This document shows positions 1 through 8,105 of a stretch of DNA of 64,000 bases, one piece after another. How positions within the stretch are numbered: position 1 is the stretch's first letter; every line of letters starts with the position of its first letter. A program made the position numbers and the translations under genes. The stretch is from Prevotellaceae bacterium UBA2744 (GTDB lineage: Bacteria; Bacteroidota; Bacteroidia; Bacteroidales; Bacteroidaceae): positions 108,554 through 172,553 of the forward strand of contig DEJQ01000019.1 of assembly GCA_002353575.1 (NCBI GenBank). The letters are read 5' to 3'. The notes under the pieces were generated by a model. It did no database searches. It was not told the DNA's origin and worked only from the letters and a program-made list of their open reading frames with translations.

Positions 1-73
1 GCGGAAATAGCTCAGTTGGTAGAGCACAACCTTGCCAAGGTTGGGGTCGCGAGTTCGAGTCTCGTTTTCCGCT
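1..73 (+). tRNA. tRNA-Gly (anticodon GCC)
   Basis: A complete cloverleaf can be folded. The acceptor stem pairs bases 1-7 with 66-72, with T73 as discriminator. The anticodon stem pairs 27-31 with 39-43 around loop 32-38, and the anticodon GCC lies at 34-36, which reads glycine GGC and GGT codons. A T-arm containing GTTCGAGTC is present. CCA is not encoded, so it must be added after transcription. A terminator hairpin follows directly. The gene starts at the first base of the window, so other tRNAs could lie upstream in the same transcript. Confidence 0.97.
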
Positions 74-80
74 CTAAGAA

Positions 81-118
81 AAAGGTGAACCAACCCAAAT
101 ATGGAGGTTCACTTTTTT
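81..118 (+). terminator. Rho-independent terminator after tRNA-Gly
   Basis: GTGAACC (85-91) pairs with GGTTCAC (106-112) around a 14-base loop. The stem extends through an A-rich left arm pairing with the T-tract at 113-118. It lies 8 bases after the tRNA 3' end, so it most likely ends the tRNA transcript. Confidence 0.8.
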
Positions 119-130
119 GTTGAATAAAAT

Positions 131-148
131 AGTAGGGAAATCCCTACT
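131..148. promoter_or_regulatory. 18-bp near-perfect palindrome, possible operator
   Basis: AGTAGGGA and TCCCTACT form 8-bp inverted arms separated by only two bases. The loop is too tight for a good RNA hairpin, so a dimeric protein-binding site is one reading. It lies after the tRNA terminator and about 40 bp upstream of the -7 box of the next gene. No binding protein can be named from sequence. Confidence 0.35.
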
Positions 149-190
149 TAAGGTTAGGTCTTTTCTCTGATTTATCTGTCAGGAAGGTGA

Positions 191-198
191 TAATTTTG
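191..198 (+). promoter_or_regulatory. Bacteroidetes -7 box (TAATTTTG)
   Basis: TAATTTTG matches the TAnnTTTG -7 consensus of the Bacteroidetes primary sigma factor exactly. It lies 35 bp before the ATG of the gene at 233. No clear TTTG -33 element is seen about 20 bp upstream. Confidence 0.5.
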
Positions 199-232
199 CA
201 GTGTGAATAATAACAATTAAAGTCTTGAACGT

Positions 233-1453
233 ATGAAACGATTACTCATCATCCTTTTATCGTTGGCCCCAGTCATTGCTATGGCGCAGGACGACATGTA
301 TTTCACTCCGTCGAAGAAAAGAGCTGCTGATGCGGCTACTACTACACGGGTGCAGAATTCTGCGTATGCAGGTACAAGACAATCGTACTTCGGTAATACT
401 AACGTGGCGACAGTTGAGTCGGAACCGATAGATAACAGCACTGTTGATTACGGATATTCGAAACGGTCGGACGACGAGTACAACCGCAGATATGTAAACG
501 GCGGAAGCAGTAATGGTTCGTATGAAAGCGAAACCAATACGAAACGCGGAAAGTATGACACTGAGGATATCACTGATGTGGACAAAAACGAGTTGGACTA
601 CCGCTATTCACGCCGAATACTGCGATTCCACAGTCCGAATGTGATAGTGGCAGTAAGTAGCCCGTACTATTGGGATCTGGTCTATGACTGCGGAGTGTAT
701 GACTATCTGTATGATTATTATTACTATGATCCATTCTACTATGGATGGGCATGGAATTGCGGATGGGGCTACGGCTGGAGCTGGGGCTACACATGGCGTC
801 CGTGGAATGCATGGTACGGACCTATCTGGGGATGGAGCCATCCACGTGCCTGGGTGACATGGGGCATCGGACCTGGATGGGGTTATCGCGGTTATTACGG
901 ATACCGTCACGGATGGTATGGACATGTAATCGCCGGACGCGGAATAGGCAGAGGTGGATATGTGAGAGGTGCACACGCGTATGTAAGCAACTGGAATCGC
1001 AATGCCCGCATGAGGACAAACAATATGGCTGGCTCGAGAGGATATGCCAATAACGGCAGACAGTCATTCAGCCGTGGCAGAAGCGGCATAAGCAGAGGAG
1101 GTGATGGCGGTTCGTACAATAGAGGTGGCTCCGTAGATAATGGATTCAGAATGAGTGATATTCGTCGCGGACAGCAGAATTCGCGCAGTAGGTATAATAA
1201 CAATAGCAGTTCGCGCAGCTACGGCAGAGGTGTGGATTCGTACAATCGCAGTTCGCAGAACTATAATCGTTCCACATCTCCAAGCACATCGCGCAGCTAC
1301 AGTGGAGGCGGCAGAGTAGGCGGATATAGCGGTGGCGGTCGTAGTGGCGGCTTCAGTGGCGGAGGCTTCAGCGGAGGTGGCCGTAGCGGTGGCTTCGGCG
1401 GCGGAGGAGGCTTCGGCGGCGGCGGCAGAGTTGGCGGTGGCGGCAGAAGATAA
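233..1453 (+). CDS. exported Tyr/Trp/Gly-rich protein with RGG-like tail, function unknown
   Basis: A 406-residue protein with a clear signal peptide (residues 1-19, ending AMAQ), so it should leave the cytoplasm. A polar, Asp/Ser/Asn-rich segment follows to about residue 125. Next comes a dense aromatic stretch (about 145-240) packed with Tyr, Trp and Gly, then an Arg/Ser/Gly/Asn-rich segment with RGG-like triplets, and finally a nearly pure Gly/Ser/Arg tail. No catalytic motif is recognisable. The composition suggests a flexible or self-associating surface or periplasmic protein, but that is inference. It has its own promoter-like -7 box and is followed 73 bp later by a FadL-like barrel, so the two may be co-transcribed. 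The start is the only ATG that gives the signal peptide. Confidence 0.8.
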   Translation: MKRLLIILLSLAPVIAMAQDDMYFTPSKKRAADAATTTRVQNSAYAGTRQSYFGNTNVATVESEPIDNSTVDYGYSKRSDDEYNRRYVNGGSSNGSYESETNTKRGKYDTEDITDVDKNELDYRYSRRILRFHSPNVIVAVSSPYYWDLVYDCGVYDYLYDYYYYDPFYYGWAWNCGWGYGWSWGYTWRPWNAWYGPIWGWSHPRAWVTWGIGPGWGYRGYYGYRHGWYGHVIAGRGIGRGGYVRGAHAYVSNWNRNARMRTNNMAGSRGYANNGRQSFSRGRSGISRGGDGGSYNRGGSVDNGFRMSDIRRGQQNSRSRYNNNSSSRSYGRGVDSYNRSSQNYNRSTSPSTSRSYSGGGRVGGYSGGGRSGGFSGGGFSGGGRSGGFGGGGGFGGGGRVGGGGRR

Positions 1454-1526
1454 TAGATAATGTATAATTCATGAATTTCTGTTGGTTTCTTGACACTATA
1501 CAATAATTTATTGAAAATTAAAGACT

Positions 1527-3167
1527 ATGAAGAAGTATATATATACCACGTTGATGGCGATGGCGGGAGTAGCTGCCATGAATGCCCAGTCGGCATATGA
1601 TGCTGAGACAATGAGTACTGCAGACTTGAATGGTACTGCAAGATACGTAGGTATGGGCGGTGCACTGGGAGCACTGGGAGCCGACCTCTCTACGATGGGA
1701 TCGAACCCTGCCGGAACAGGATTGATGAGATCGCAGGATGTGTCGTTCACGTTCGGAGGACTATTCACCGGCAATAAGGGTACGCTGGGTGAGGACGGCG
1801 GCAGGGCTTCGGTGGATCAGGCAGGTATATTGTTTGCACTGCCTACGGGTAGCGGTTCGGTGCGCAATGTGAATTTCGGTGTGAATTATCAGAAGAGACG
1901 CAACTATATGAGTAACTTGGACCAGTGGCTGAACCTTAATGGCGGTTCGCAGACTTTCCAGATTGCACAGATGGCAGACGATGCTTATCTGAATAATCAG
2001 TTCGGTGCGCTTACCTATGGTACAATCCCTTATGCTACTAAGATGGGAAAGACAGATGCCGGTGTGGATGTGAACGACGTGAGAAGTAAGATTATGGATA
2101 GCAAGTATTATCATCAGGGAATCATATTGGATAACTATAAGGAACTGATGGTGGGAAGCAATCCTCTGAAGTATGAAGAGTACGAGAAGAAATTCAATGC
2201 ATACGATAAGTCTGAACTGGGTGGCTACGGCTATTTCGGAGTGAGCGCCAAGGAGGCCAATTACCGCAGGGCTACGTCAGGCAGCAATGCACAGGTGGAT
2301 ATCAACTTGTCAACAAACCTGGAAGACAGGGTGTTCCTGGGCTTGTCAGTGGGTATTCATACCAGTACGTACGACCGCTATGCGTCATATTACGAAATGG
2401 GTGTTGACGGGGCAACCTATCAGATTGATAACAAATACCACAATTCGGCTGACGGTATAAATGTGAAGGTGGGTGCCATCTTCCGTCCGATAGATGATTC
2501 GCCATTCCGTTTCGGTATTGCAGTGCATACTCCTACGTGGTATAACATACGCGACTATTATACTACATATATCGGTGAAACCGGCTATAATTTCGATTCG
2601 GGCGACCTGAGATACCGTTTCCGTACTCCATGGAAGTTTAACTTCAGTCTGGGACATACATTCGATAATGTACTTGCACTGGGTGTGGAGTATGAATTCC
2701 AGGATTTGGCTTCGGCCAAATACAGCAATAGCTATGGTAATAATGTAGATTTCTCCGGCAGCAACAGCGATGTGAAGGCTAACCTGAGGACTCAGCACAC
2801 AATAAAGGTAGGTGCGGAGATGAAACCGGCACCTGCATGGGCTATCAGAGTTGGATACAATCTGGTTACTGCTGGTATAAAGAAGGAAGCAAATACATAT
2901 ACTCATTATGCAAGCGACTATACAGAGACTGATTATACAAACTGGGGAGCAATCAACAGAGTAACCCTCGGTCTTGGCTACAGATTCAAGGGCGGCTATA
3001 TAGATCTGGCTTATCAGTTGCAGTTGCAGAAGGGCGACTTCTACGCATATGACTACAAAGGCGTGGATCACACATTGGTCGGCTTGGACAGCAATCCTGT
3101 AATTACTCCAACACAGATAACGAATAATCGCAGTCACGTGATGGCAACTCTTGGATTCAAATTCTAA
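1527..3167 (+). CDS. FadL/OmpP1-like outer membrane barrel protein
   Basis: A 546-residue protein with a signal peptide of about 20 residues (ending MNAQ). The following segment (TARYVGMGGALGALGADLS, then SNPAG) is the characteristic N-terminal hatch region of the OmpP1/FadL/TodX family of outer membrane transporters for hydrophobic compounds. The rest alternates short polar and aromatic strands as in a transmembrane barrel and ends in the terminal phenylalanine common to outer membrane proteins (GFKF). Substrate is unknown; many Bacteroidetes members are not fatty-acid transporters. It follows the Tyr/Trp/Gly-rich exported protein and ends at a strong terminator shared with the convergent DUF2807 gene. 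Confidence 0.85.
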   Translation: MKKYIYTTLMAMAGVAAMNAQSAYDAETMSTADLNGTARYVGMGGALGALGADLSTMGSNPAGTGLMRSQDVSFTFGGLFTGNKGTLGEDGGRASVDQAGILFALPTGSGSVRNVNFGVNYQKRRNYMSNLDQWLNLNGGSQTFQIAQMADDAYLNNQFGALTYGTIPYATKMGKTDAGVDVNDVRSKIMDSKYYHQGIILDNYKELMVGSNPLKYEEYEKKFNAYDKSELGGYGYFGVSAKEANYRRATSGSNAQVDINLSTNLEDRVFLGLSVGIHTSTYDRYASYYEMGVDGATYQIDNKYHNSADGINVKVGAIFRPIDDSPFRFGIAVHTPTWYNIRDYYTTYIGETGYNFDSGDLRYRFRTPWKFNFSLGHTFDNVLALGVEYEFQDLASAKYSNSYGNNVDFSGSNSDVKANLRTQHTIKVGAEMKPAPAWAIRVGYNLVTAGIKKEANTYTHYASDYTETDYTNWGAINRVTLGLGYRFKGGYIDLAYQLQLQKGDFYAYDYKGVDHTLVGLDSNPVITPTQITNNRSHVMATLGFKF

Positions 3168-3187
3168 AATCCGGAATATGCGGAAAT

Positions 3188-3219
3188 AAGAAAGACTCCT
3201 CGGAACGGGAGTCTTTCTT
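3188..3219. terminator. bidirectional terminator between convergent genes
   Basis: AAGAAAGACTCC (3188-3199) pairs with GGAGTCTTTCTT (3208-3219) over 12 perfect base pairs around an 8-base loop. T-rich sequence in both directions lets it serve the barrel gene on the plus strand and the lipoprotein gene on the minus strand. Confidence 0.85.
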
Positions 3220-3240
3220 GTGTTATATAAATGGTTGAGC

Positions 3241-3978
3241 TTATTTCAGGTTGTCGATAAGAACAGCTTTCCCGCGAACTCTCTTATCCTTGCTGTTGGC
3301 GGTACCGTTGAGAGTCAGTTTGCTCTCGTTCTCGGCTATGGCTATGAGTTGGTCGGCAGTGAGTGTGAAGGATGGTTGCGATTTGCGCATGCAGACGATA
3401 GTGGCAGCATGAGTCTTGACATTCTTGAATACGGAGCGGTCGGAGTCAGAACCCTCGAACTTGAAGGTTTCACACTGAAGGTCGTCAACAAAAAACGAAC
3501 CACTGCGCAGAGCTCCTACATGTACGTTTGGGTTTGACCATGTGCAATGACTATAGAAGTTGCCGCCCTCGCAGAGCGAAACGTACTGAAGCGAAGGGGT
3601 TGTTATATGGGCTGTGAGCTTATAGCTTGTCTCGTACATGTTGATTCGTTCGTTTGCGTCGGAATGCAGTCCGAGTGTGAGCAGTCCGCTCTCAATGTCG
3701 ATAGTGACATGATTTAGCATGGATGAATCGCCCTCGAGTTCTATCTGGCATTTCTCGCCCTGAGTGTATTCAATATTAACACCGCATAGCGAACAGATGT
3801 TGGAGAAATCAAAAGCAATAGGTACTACCTTGCGCTGTATGTTTATTTCCGCAGCGGAAGAATCGGCTGCAGAGCTGGAAGAGACGGATGAACCGGCTGG
3901 AGCAGCTGATTTATTATTGCATGAGAGAAATATGAGAGATGCGGCGAGAATGCTGGCTGAAAAGAAAATTTTTTTCAT
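3241..3978 (-). CDS. DUF2807 (GIN-domain) lipoprotein
   Basis: A 245-residue protein with a lipoprotein signal: a hydrophobic stretch then SLIFLSC, giving Cys20 as the lipidated residue. A Ser/Ala-rich linker follows. From about residue 48 to the end is a repetitive beta-rich domain with the DUF2807 pattern (short strands such as VTIDIESGLLTLGL, then asparagine- and serine-rich turns), a family predicted to form a beta-helix-like fold on the cell surface or in the periplasm. No enzymatic residues are evident. It is transcribed alone from a -7 box at 3999-4006 and converges on the FadL-like gene. The family assignment rests on pattern and length. Confidence 0.8.
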   Translation of the reverse strand: MKKIFFSASILAASLIFLSCNNKSAAPAGSSVSSSSAADSSAAEINIQRKVVPIAFDFSNICSLCGVNIEYTQGEKCQIELEGDSSMLNHVTIDIESGLLTLGLHSDANERINMYETSYKLTAHITTPSLQYVSLCEGGNFYSHCTWSNPNVHVGALRSGSFFVDDLQCETFKFEGSDSDRSVFKNVKTHAATIVCMRKSQPSFTLTADQLIAIAENESKLTLNGTANSKDKRVRGKAVLIDNLK

Positions 3979-3998
3979 GATGTATCTTAATTTTGGCG

Positions 3999-4006
3999 CG
4001 AAGATA
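3999..4006 (-). promoter_or_regulatory. -7 box (TATCTTCG) for the DUF2807 gene
   Basis: Read on the minus strand this is TATCTTCG, a common variant of the Bacteroidetes -7 box, about 20 bp before the ATG. Together with the plus-strand box at 4030-4037 it forms a 9-bp perfect inverted repeat with a 23-bp spacer. Confidence 0.55.
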
Positions 4007-4029
4007 ATAATTTTTTGTATTTATATCCG

Positions 4030-4037
4030 TATCTTCG
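4030..4037 (+). promoter_or_regulatory. -7 box (TATCTTCG) for slyD-like gene
   Basis: TATCTTCGCAC lies 27 bp before the chosen ATG at 4065. It is back to back with the minus-strand box at 3999-4006. Confidence 0.55.
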
Positions 4038-4064
4038 CACGGAATAATAATATTGAATAATTTT

Positions 4065-4649
4065 ATGGCAGTAGAAAATAATTACATCACAGTAGCATAC
4101 AAGTTGTATGTGAAAGACGAAGACGACAAGGATGAAGAACTCGTAGAGGAATGTTCGGCAGAACATCCGTTTATGTTTATCAGCAATCTGGGACATACCA
4201 TTCCTGCATTTGAAAATGAAATTGCAGGACTGCAAAAGGATAGTTCGTTTGATTTTGTCATTCCATGCAAGGATGCATATGGGGAGTTTAACGATGAACT
4301 GATGTTCGACGTTGAGAAGAAGATGTTTGAGATAAACGGCGTGTTTGACTCGCAGCATATATTCGAAGGAAATATCATTCCACTCCAGGGAGAGGACGGC
4401 AGCCGTTTTCATGGAACTGTCATTGAGGTCAAGGACGATGCTGTGACACTGGACCTGAATCACCCACGTGCCGGACAGGACTTGCACTTCGTGGGTACTG
4501 TATGTGAGAATCGTCCTGCAACGAACGAAGAGATCACAGCTACTCTGAATTTCATGAGTGGAGAAGGTTGTGGCGGCGGTTGCGGCAGTTGCGGCGGATG
4601 CGGAGAAGACGGCGGTGGCTGTGGTAGTTGCGGCGGATGTGGAAATTGA
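4065..4649 (+). CDS. slyD: SlyD-like FKBP-type peptidyl-prolyl isomerase with Cys/Gly tail
   Basis: A 194-residue cytoplasmic protein that should catalyse cis-trans isomerisation at prolyl bonds and act as a chaperone. The FKBP core is split by an insert-in-flap domain, as in SlyD; the opening strand (YITVAYKLYV), GHTIPAFE, DAYGEF and the closing ITATLNFMSG motif are visible. The last 27 residues are almost only Gly and Cys, with seven cysteines, and resemble the His/Cys metal-binding tail of SlyD, which delivers nickel in other bacteria. Metal binding here is inference. A TTG start 12 bases upstream is possible, but ATG 4065 fits homologues and the upstream promoter better. aroC follows after 51 bp. 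Confidence 0.88.
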   Translation: MAVENNYITVAYKLYVKDEDDKDEELVEECSAEHPFMFISNLGHTIPAFENEIAGLQKDSSFDFVIPCKDAYGEFNDELMFDVEKKMFEINGVFDSQHIFEGNIIPLQGEDGSRFHGTVIEVKDDAVTLDLNHPRAGQDLHFVGTVCENRPATNEEITATLNFMSGEGCGGGCGSCGGCGEDGGGCGSCGGCGN

Positions 4650-4665
4650 TAATTGATAATTGACT
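4645..4665. repeat. three 7-bp tandem repeats (ATTGATA) across the slyD stop
   Basis: ATTGATA, ATTGATA, ATTGACT run head to tail, and the first unit contains the TGA stop codon of the slyD-like gene. A perfect 10-bp palindrome TTCGTACGAA follows at 4675-4684. No function is evident. Confidence 0.6.
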
Positions 4666-4700
4666 GTTCGTTTTTCGTACGAAGTTAAATAGTATCAGTT

Positions 4701-5777
4701 ATGCGAAACACATTTGGAAATGTATTTACTCTGACTACCTTCGGTGAAAGTCATGGAGCTGCCATCGGAGGCGTTATTGACGGTTTTCCGGCTGGAATAA
4801 AGATAGATATTGCTTTTATCCAAAGTGAACTGGCAAGACGAAAACCAGGACAGAGCAATATAACTACTGCAAGGAAGGAGGATGACATGGTTGAAATCCT
4901 GTCAGGTGTGTTTGAAGGAGTTTCGACAGGCTGTCCTATCGGTTTTGTGGTAAGAAACTCGAACCAGCGTTCGGGCGATTACGATAATTTAAAAGATCTG
5001 TACCGCCCATCGCATGCAGACTATACATATTCTGTTAAGTATGGATTGAGAGACCACAGGGGAGGCGGTCGGTCTTCAGCCCGAGAGACAATCTCGCGCT
5101 GTGTGGGAGGTGCCTTTGCCAAACTGGCTTTGCGACAATTAGGTATTTCTGTTCAGGCATATACTTCACAGGTGGGAAATATAGCTTTGGAAAAGAATTA
5201 CAGAAAATATGACATATCATTGGCTGAAACCAATGCTGTGCGCTGTCCGGACCAAAAGAAGGCGGAAGAGATGCAAAAATTGATTTTGGATGTAAAGGCT
5301 GAGGGCGATACTATCGGAGGTGTGATTACCTGTGTGATAAAGGGGTGCCCGGCTGGACTTGGAGAACCTGCATTCTCAAAGCTACATTCAGAACTGGGAA
5401 GAGCGATGCTGAGTATCAATGCTGTGAAGGGATTTGAATATGGCGAGGGTTTTGACGGTGTGGGACAGAGAGGCTCGGAACAGAATGACCTTTTCTGCAA
5501 TTATAATGGAGGAATTACGACAAGGACTAACCATAGCGGAGGAATACAAGGAGGAATCTCGAACGGACAGGATATATATTTCCGTGTGCTGTTTAAACCC
5601 GTGGCTACTCAGTTGCGTGAACAGCAGACTGTAGATAAGGACGGAAATGAGATCCTGCTACAGGTGAAAGGACGACACGACCCATGTGTGTTGCCAAGAG
5701 CTGTACCAGTTGTAGAAGCAATGGCTGCTATGGTTATGCTTGATGCCTATCTGTTAAATAAAACTGTACATCTATGA
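4701..5777 (+). CDS. aroC: chorismate synthase
   Basis: A 358-residue protein that converts 5-enolpyruvylshikimate-3-phosphate to chorismate with reduced FMN, the last step of the shikimate pathway. The family signatures are present: the opening GNVFTLTTFGESHG, RPGHAD-like RPSHADYTY, the DHRGGGRSSARET segment, and NHSGGIQGGISNG near residue 275. Length matches the usual 350-390 residues. Its stop overlaps the ssb start by ATGA, so the two are translationally coupled. Confidence 0.97.
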   Translation: MRNTFGNVFTLTTFGESHGAAIGGVIDGFPAGIKIDIAFIQSELARRKPGQSNITTARKEDDMVEILSGVFEGVSTGCPIGFVVRNSNQRSGDYDNLKDLYRPSHADYTYSVKYGLRDHRGGGRSSARETISRCVGGAFAKLALRQLGISVQAYTSQVGNIALEKNYRKYDISLAETNAVRCPDQKKAEEMQKLILDVKAEGDTIGGVITCVIKGCPAGLGEPAFSKLHSELGRAMLSINAVKGFEYGEGFDGVGQRGSEQNDLFCNYNGGITTRTNHSGGIQGGISNGQDIYFRVLFKPVATQLREQQTVDKDGNEILLQVKGRHDPCVLPRAVPVVEAMAAMVMLDAYLLNKTVHL

Positions 5778-6187
5778 ATAAAGTGATGCTTATAGGTAAC
5801 GTAGGACAGGATCCACAAATTCGTTACATAGACCAAAATGTATGTGTGGCTCAAATCAGACTGGCCACAACGGAAAAGGGATATACTTTGCAGAATGGAA
5901 CTCAGGTACCTGACCGTACAGAGTGGCATACGGTAATTTTCTGGAGAAAACAGGCAGAACTGATTGAGAAGTATGTGAAGAAGGGCGATAAGCTATATGT
6001 GGAAGGTAAACTGCAGACACGCACCTGGGATGATAAGCAGGGAATAAGACATCAGGTTGTCGAGGTTATGGCTGAGAATATGGAGTTCGTCAGCAGAGCC
6101 GCTGCACGTAAACCCGAAGAGTCGGCTGCCGCTGTCACTCCGACGGCTCCTGCTCCTGCACCGGAGAACGGAGACTATCCGTTCTGA
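5774..6187 (+). CDS. ssb: single-stranded DNA-binding protein
   Basis: A 137-residue protein. Residues 1-107 form the OB fold, starting MNKVMLIGNVGQDP and including the conserved TEWHTVIFWRKQAE and YVEGKL segments. A short Ala/Pro-rich linker leads to the tip GDYPF, a variant of the acidic DDLPF tail that docks partner proteins in replication and repair. It overlaps aroC by four bases. Bacteroidales often carry more than one SSB, so whether this is the main copy cannot be told from the window. Confidence 0.95.
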   Translation: MNKVMLIGNVGQDPQIRYIDQNVCVAQIRLATTEKGYTLQNGTQVPDRTEWHTVIFWRKQAELIEKYVKKGDKLYVEGKLQTRTWDDKQGIRHQVVEVMAENMEFVSRAAARKPEESAAAVTPTAPAPAPENGDYPF

Positions 6188-6248
6188 TTAATTTACAACT
6201 AATCAGTACTGTGCACCTGTGTGTACATTGTATAATTCTTAATATGTA

Positions 6249-7007
6249 ATGGAAAAACCAATTATCATAGCCGGACCATGTGTGATAGAAAGCATGGAAG
6301 TACTCGAGGTCGTAGCAGATAAACTGGTACAGCTGAGGGAACAATATGGTTTGGATATTATCTTCAAATCATCGTTTGATAAGGCAAACCGCACTTCAAT
6401 CTCTTCATATCGCGGCCCGGGACTGGAGAAAGGTATGCAGATGCTTGCCGACATAAAGGAAAAATATCGTCTGCGCATTTTGACAGATATACACGAGAGT
6501 TATCAGGCTCCGATTGCCGGAGAGATAGCTGATGTGCTGCAGATTCCTGCATTCCTGTGCCGACAGACAGACCTGTTGGTAGCTGCTGCCAGAACGGGTA
6601 GGATAGTGAATATTAAAAAAGCACAGTTCCTATCGGGTATGGATATGCAATATCCTGTGCAGAAGGTCCGCGAGAGTGGAAATGACAAGGTGTGGCTGAC
6701 AGAACGTGGAAATATGTATGGGTATAACAACCTGGTGGTTGACTTCCGTAATATTGCTGATATGCATCATTTCTCTAATACCGTAATCATGGATTGTACA
6801 CATTCAGTACAGAGACCTGGTGCTGCTGGTGGTAAGACAGGAGGTAACAGGGAATTTGTACCTTCGATGGCATTGGCTGCAAAGGCATTCGGTGCTGACG
6901 GTTATTTTTTCGAAGTGCATCCTGATCCCGACAATGCTTTGTCGGACGGTCCGAATATGTTGCAGCTGGATGATTTGTCGGATGTGATTGCAAAGATTCT
7001 TGCTTGA
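6249..7007 (+). CDS. kdsA: 3-deoxy-8-phosphooctulonate (Kdo-8-P) synthase
   Basis: A 252-residue enzyme that condenses arabinose 5-phosphate with phosphoenolpyruvate to give Kdo-8-phosphate, the first committed step toward the Kdo sugar of the lipid A inner core. Diagnostic stretches are IIAGPCVIES at the N terminus, FKSSFDKANRTS, ILTDIHE, and FFEVHPDPDNALSDGPN near the end. Length is slightly below the 280 residues of the E. coli enzyme. kdsD, which makes the arabinose 5-phosphate, begins 46 bp downstream, so substrate and product enzymes are paired. Confidence 0.96.
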   Translation: MEKPIIIAGPCVIESMEVLEVVADKLVQLREQYGLDIIFKSSFDKANRTSISSYRGPGLEKGMQMLADIKEKYRLRILTDIHESYQAPIAGEIADVLQIPAFLCRQTDLLVAAARTGRIVNIKKAQFLSGMDMQYPVQKVRESGNDKVWLTERGNMYGYNNLVVDFRNIADMHHFSNTVIMDCTHSVQRPGAAGGKTGGNREFVPSMALAAKAFGADGYFFEVHPDPDNALSDGPNMLQLDDLSDVIAKILA

Positions 7008-7053
7008 AACCAACTAAAATAAGTCTGACTGATAAAAGAAAGTGATTGAAAAA

Positions 7054-8004
7054 ATGGTAAAACCAAGAATTTATGCTGAACGATGTCTGAGGGATGAGGC
7101 AGAAGCTGTCTTAGCTCTTATTCCGCAGTTGGACGATGTCTTTGACAAGGTAGTTGAACTCATCTATAAGACAAAAGGTCATGTGGTGATTTCCGGAGTA
7201 GGCAAGTCTGGAAACGTAGGAGCGAAGATTGCTGCTACACTTTCGTCAACCGGTACTCCGGCTTTGTTTTTGAATCCACTCGATGCTTTGCACGGCGATC
7301 TGGGAATGATTACACCAGATGATGTCCTACTTTTTATATCCAATTCAGGAAATACAGATGAGATTCTGCGACTCATAGCCGCTGTGGAGGAACGTAATGT
7401 GCCTATTGTGGCTATGACAGGAAATGTACAGTCGCTCATAGCGAAGTATTCGGATTATCATATCAGTGTTAAAGTTGACCATGAGGCCTGTCCGCTTAAT
7501 CTGGCTCCAACAAGCAGTACTACTGCTGCTATCGCTATGGGCGATGCACTTGCGTGTGCCTTGATGGAGATAAGGGGATTCAAGGCAAATGATTTTGCAA
7601 TGTTTCATCCCGGTGGCAGTTTAGGAAGGAAACTGCTGCTGAAAGTAAAGGATGTTATGTACACGGAAAATCTGCCTATTATCACTCCGGAACTAAAGTT
7701 GTCTGAGGCTATCATGACTATATCCGGTGGAAAACTCGGACTGGGTGTAGTTATGGAAGGAGATAAGATTGTAGGTATCATCACCGATGGCGATATTCGT
7801 CGTGCCGTGCAAGGTGCTCAGACGAAATTCATAAATGTCACCGTCGGGGAAGCTATGACTAAAACTCCAAAGACTATCAGTCCAGAGGCTAAGCTGACTC
7901 AGATTCAGACTATGTTTAACCAGCATAAGATTCATTCCCTTCTCGTAGTAGATGATAATGATAAGCTTGTAGGTATTGTTGACTACTTTGCTATAATGAA
8001 TTAG
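7054..8004 (+). CDS. kdsD: arabinose-5-phosphate isomerase (KpsF/GutQ family)
   Basis: A 316-residue enzyme that interconverts ribulose 5-phosphate and arabinose 5-phosphate, supplying KdsA. The N-terminal SIS sugar-isomerase domain (about 35-170) shows GVGKSGNVGAKIAATLSSTG and ISNSGNTDE. Two CBS domains (about 205-260 and 270-316) follow, as in the family. A GTG start 12 bases upstream at 7042 is possible. It directly follows kdsA and ends before a strong terminator. Both genes support outer membrane lipopolysaccharide synthesis. Confidence 0.94.
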   Translation: MVKPRIYAERCLRDEAEAVLALIPQLDDVFDKVVELIYKTKGHVVISGVGKSGNVGAKIAATLSSTGTPALFLNPLDALHGDLGMITPDDVLLFISNSGNTDEILRLIAAVEERNVPIVAMTGNVQSLIAKYSDYHISVKVDHEACPLNLAPTSSTTAAIAMGDALACALMEIRGFKANDFAMFHPGGSLGRKLLLKVKDVMYTENLPIITPELKLSEAIMTISGGKLGLGVVMEGDKIVGIITDGDIRRAVQGAQTKFINVTVGEAMTKTPKTISPEAKLTQIQTMFNQHKIHSLLVVDDNDKLVGIVDYFAIMN

Positions 8005-8050
8005 GTTGGCCGGTAATAGTTTAATAGATAAGAAGTGTTGGATAAAAATA

Positions 8051-8082
8051 AAAACCTTGCTACGTCAAAGTAGCAAGGTTTT
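8051..8082. terminator. bidirectional terminator between kdsD and the PpiD-like gene
   Basis: AAAACCTTGCTAC (8051-8063) pairs with GTAGCAAGGTTTT (8070-8082) over 13 bp with a 6-base loop. A/T tracts on both sides allow it to stop both converging transcripts. Confidence 0.88.
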
Positions 8083-8105
8083 ATTGTATGGTGTGTGTCC
8101 TTTAA

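Noticed and set aside
1297..1503. Proline-rich minus-strand frame
   Set aside because: Antisense of the poly-Gly tail of the exported protein.
4053..4064. TTG start adding four residues to the SlyD-like protein
   Set aside because: ATG 4065 fits family N termini and the promoter distance better.
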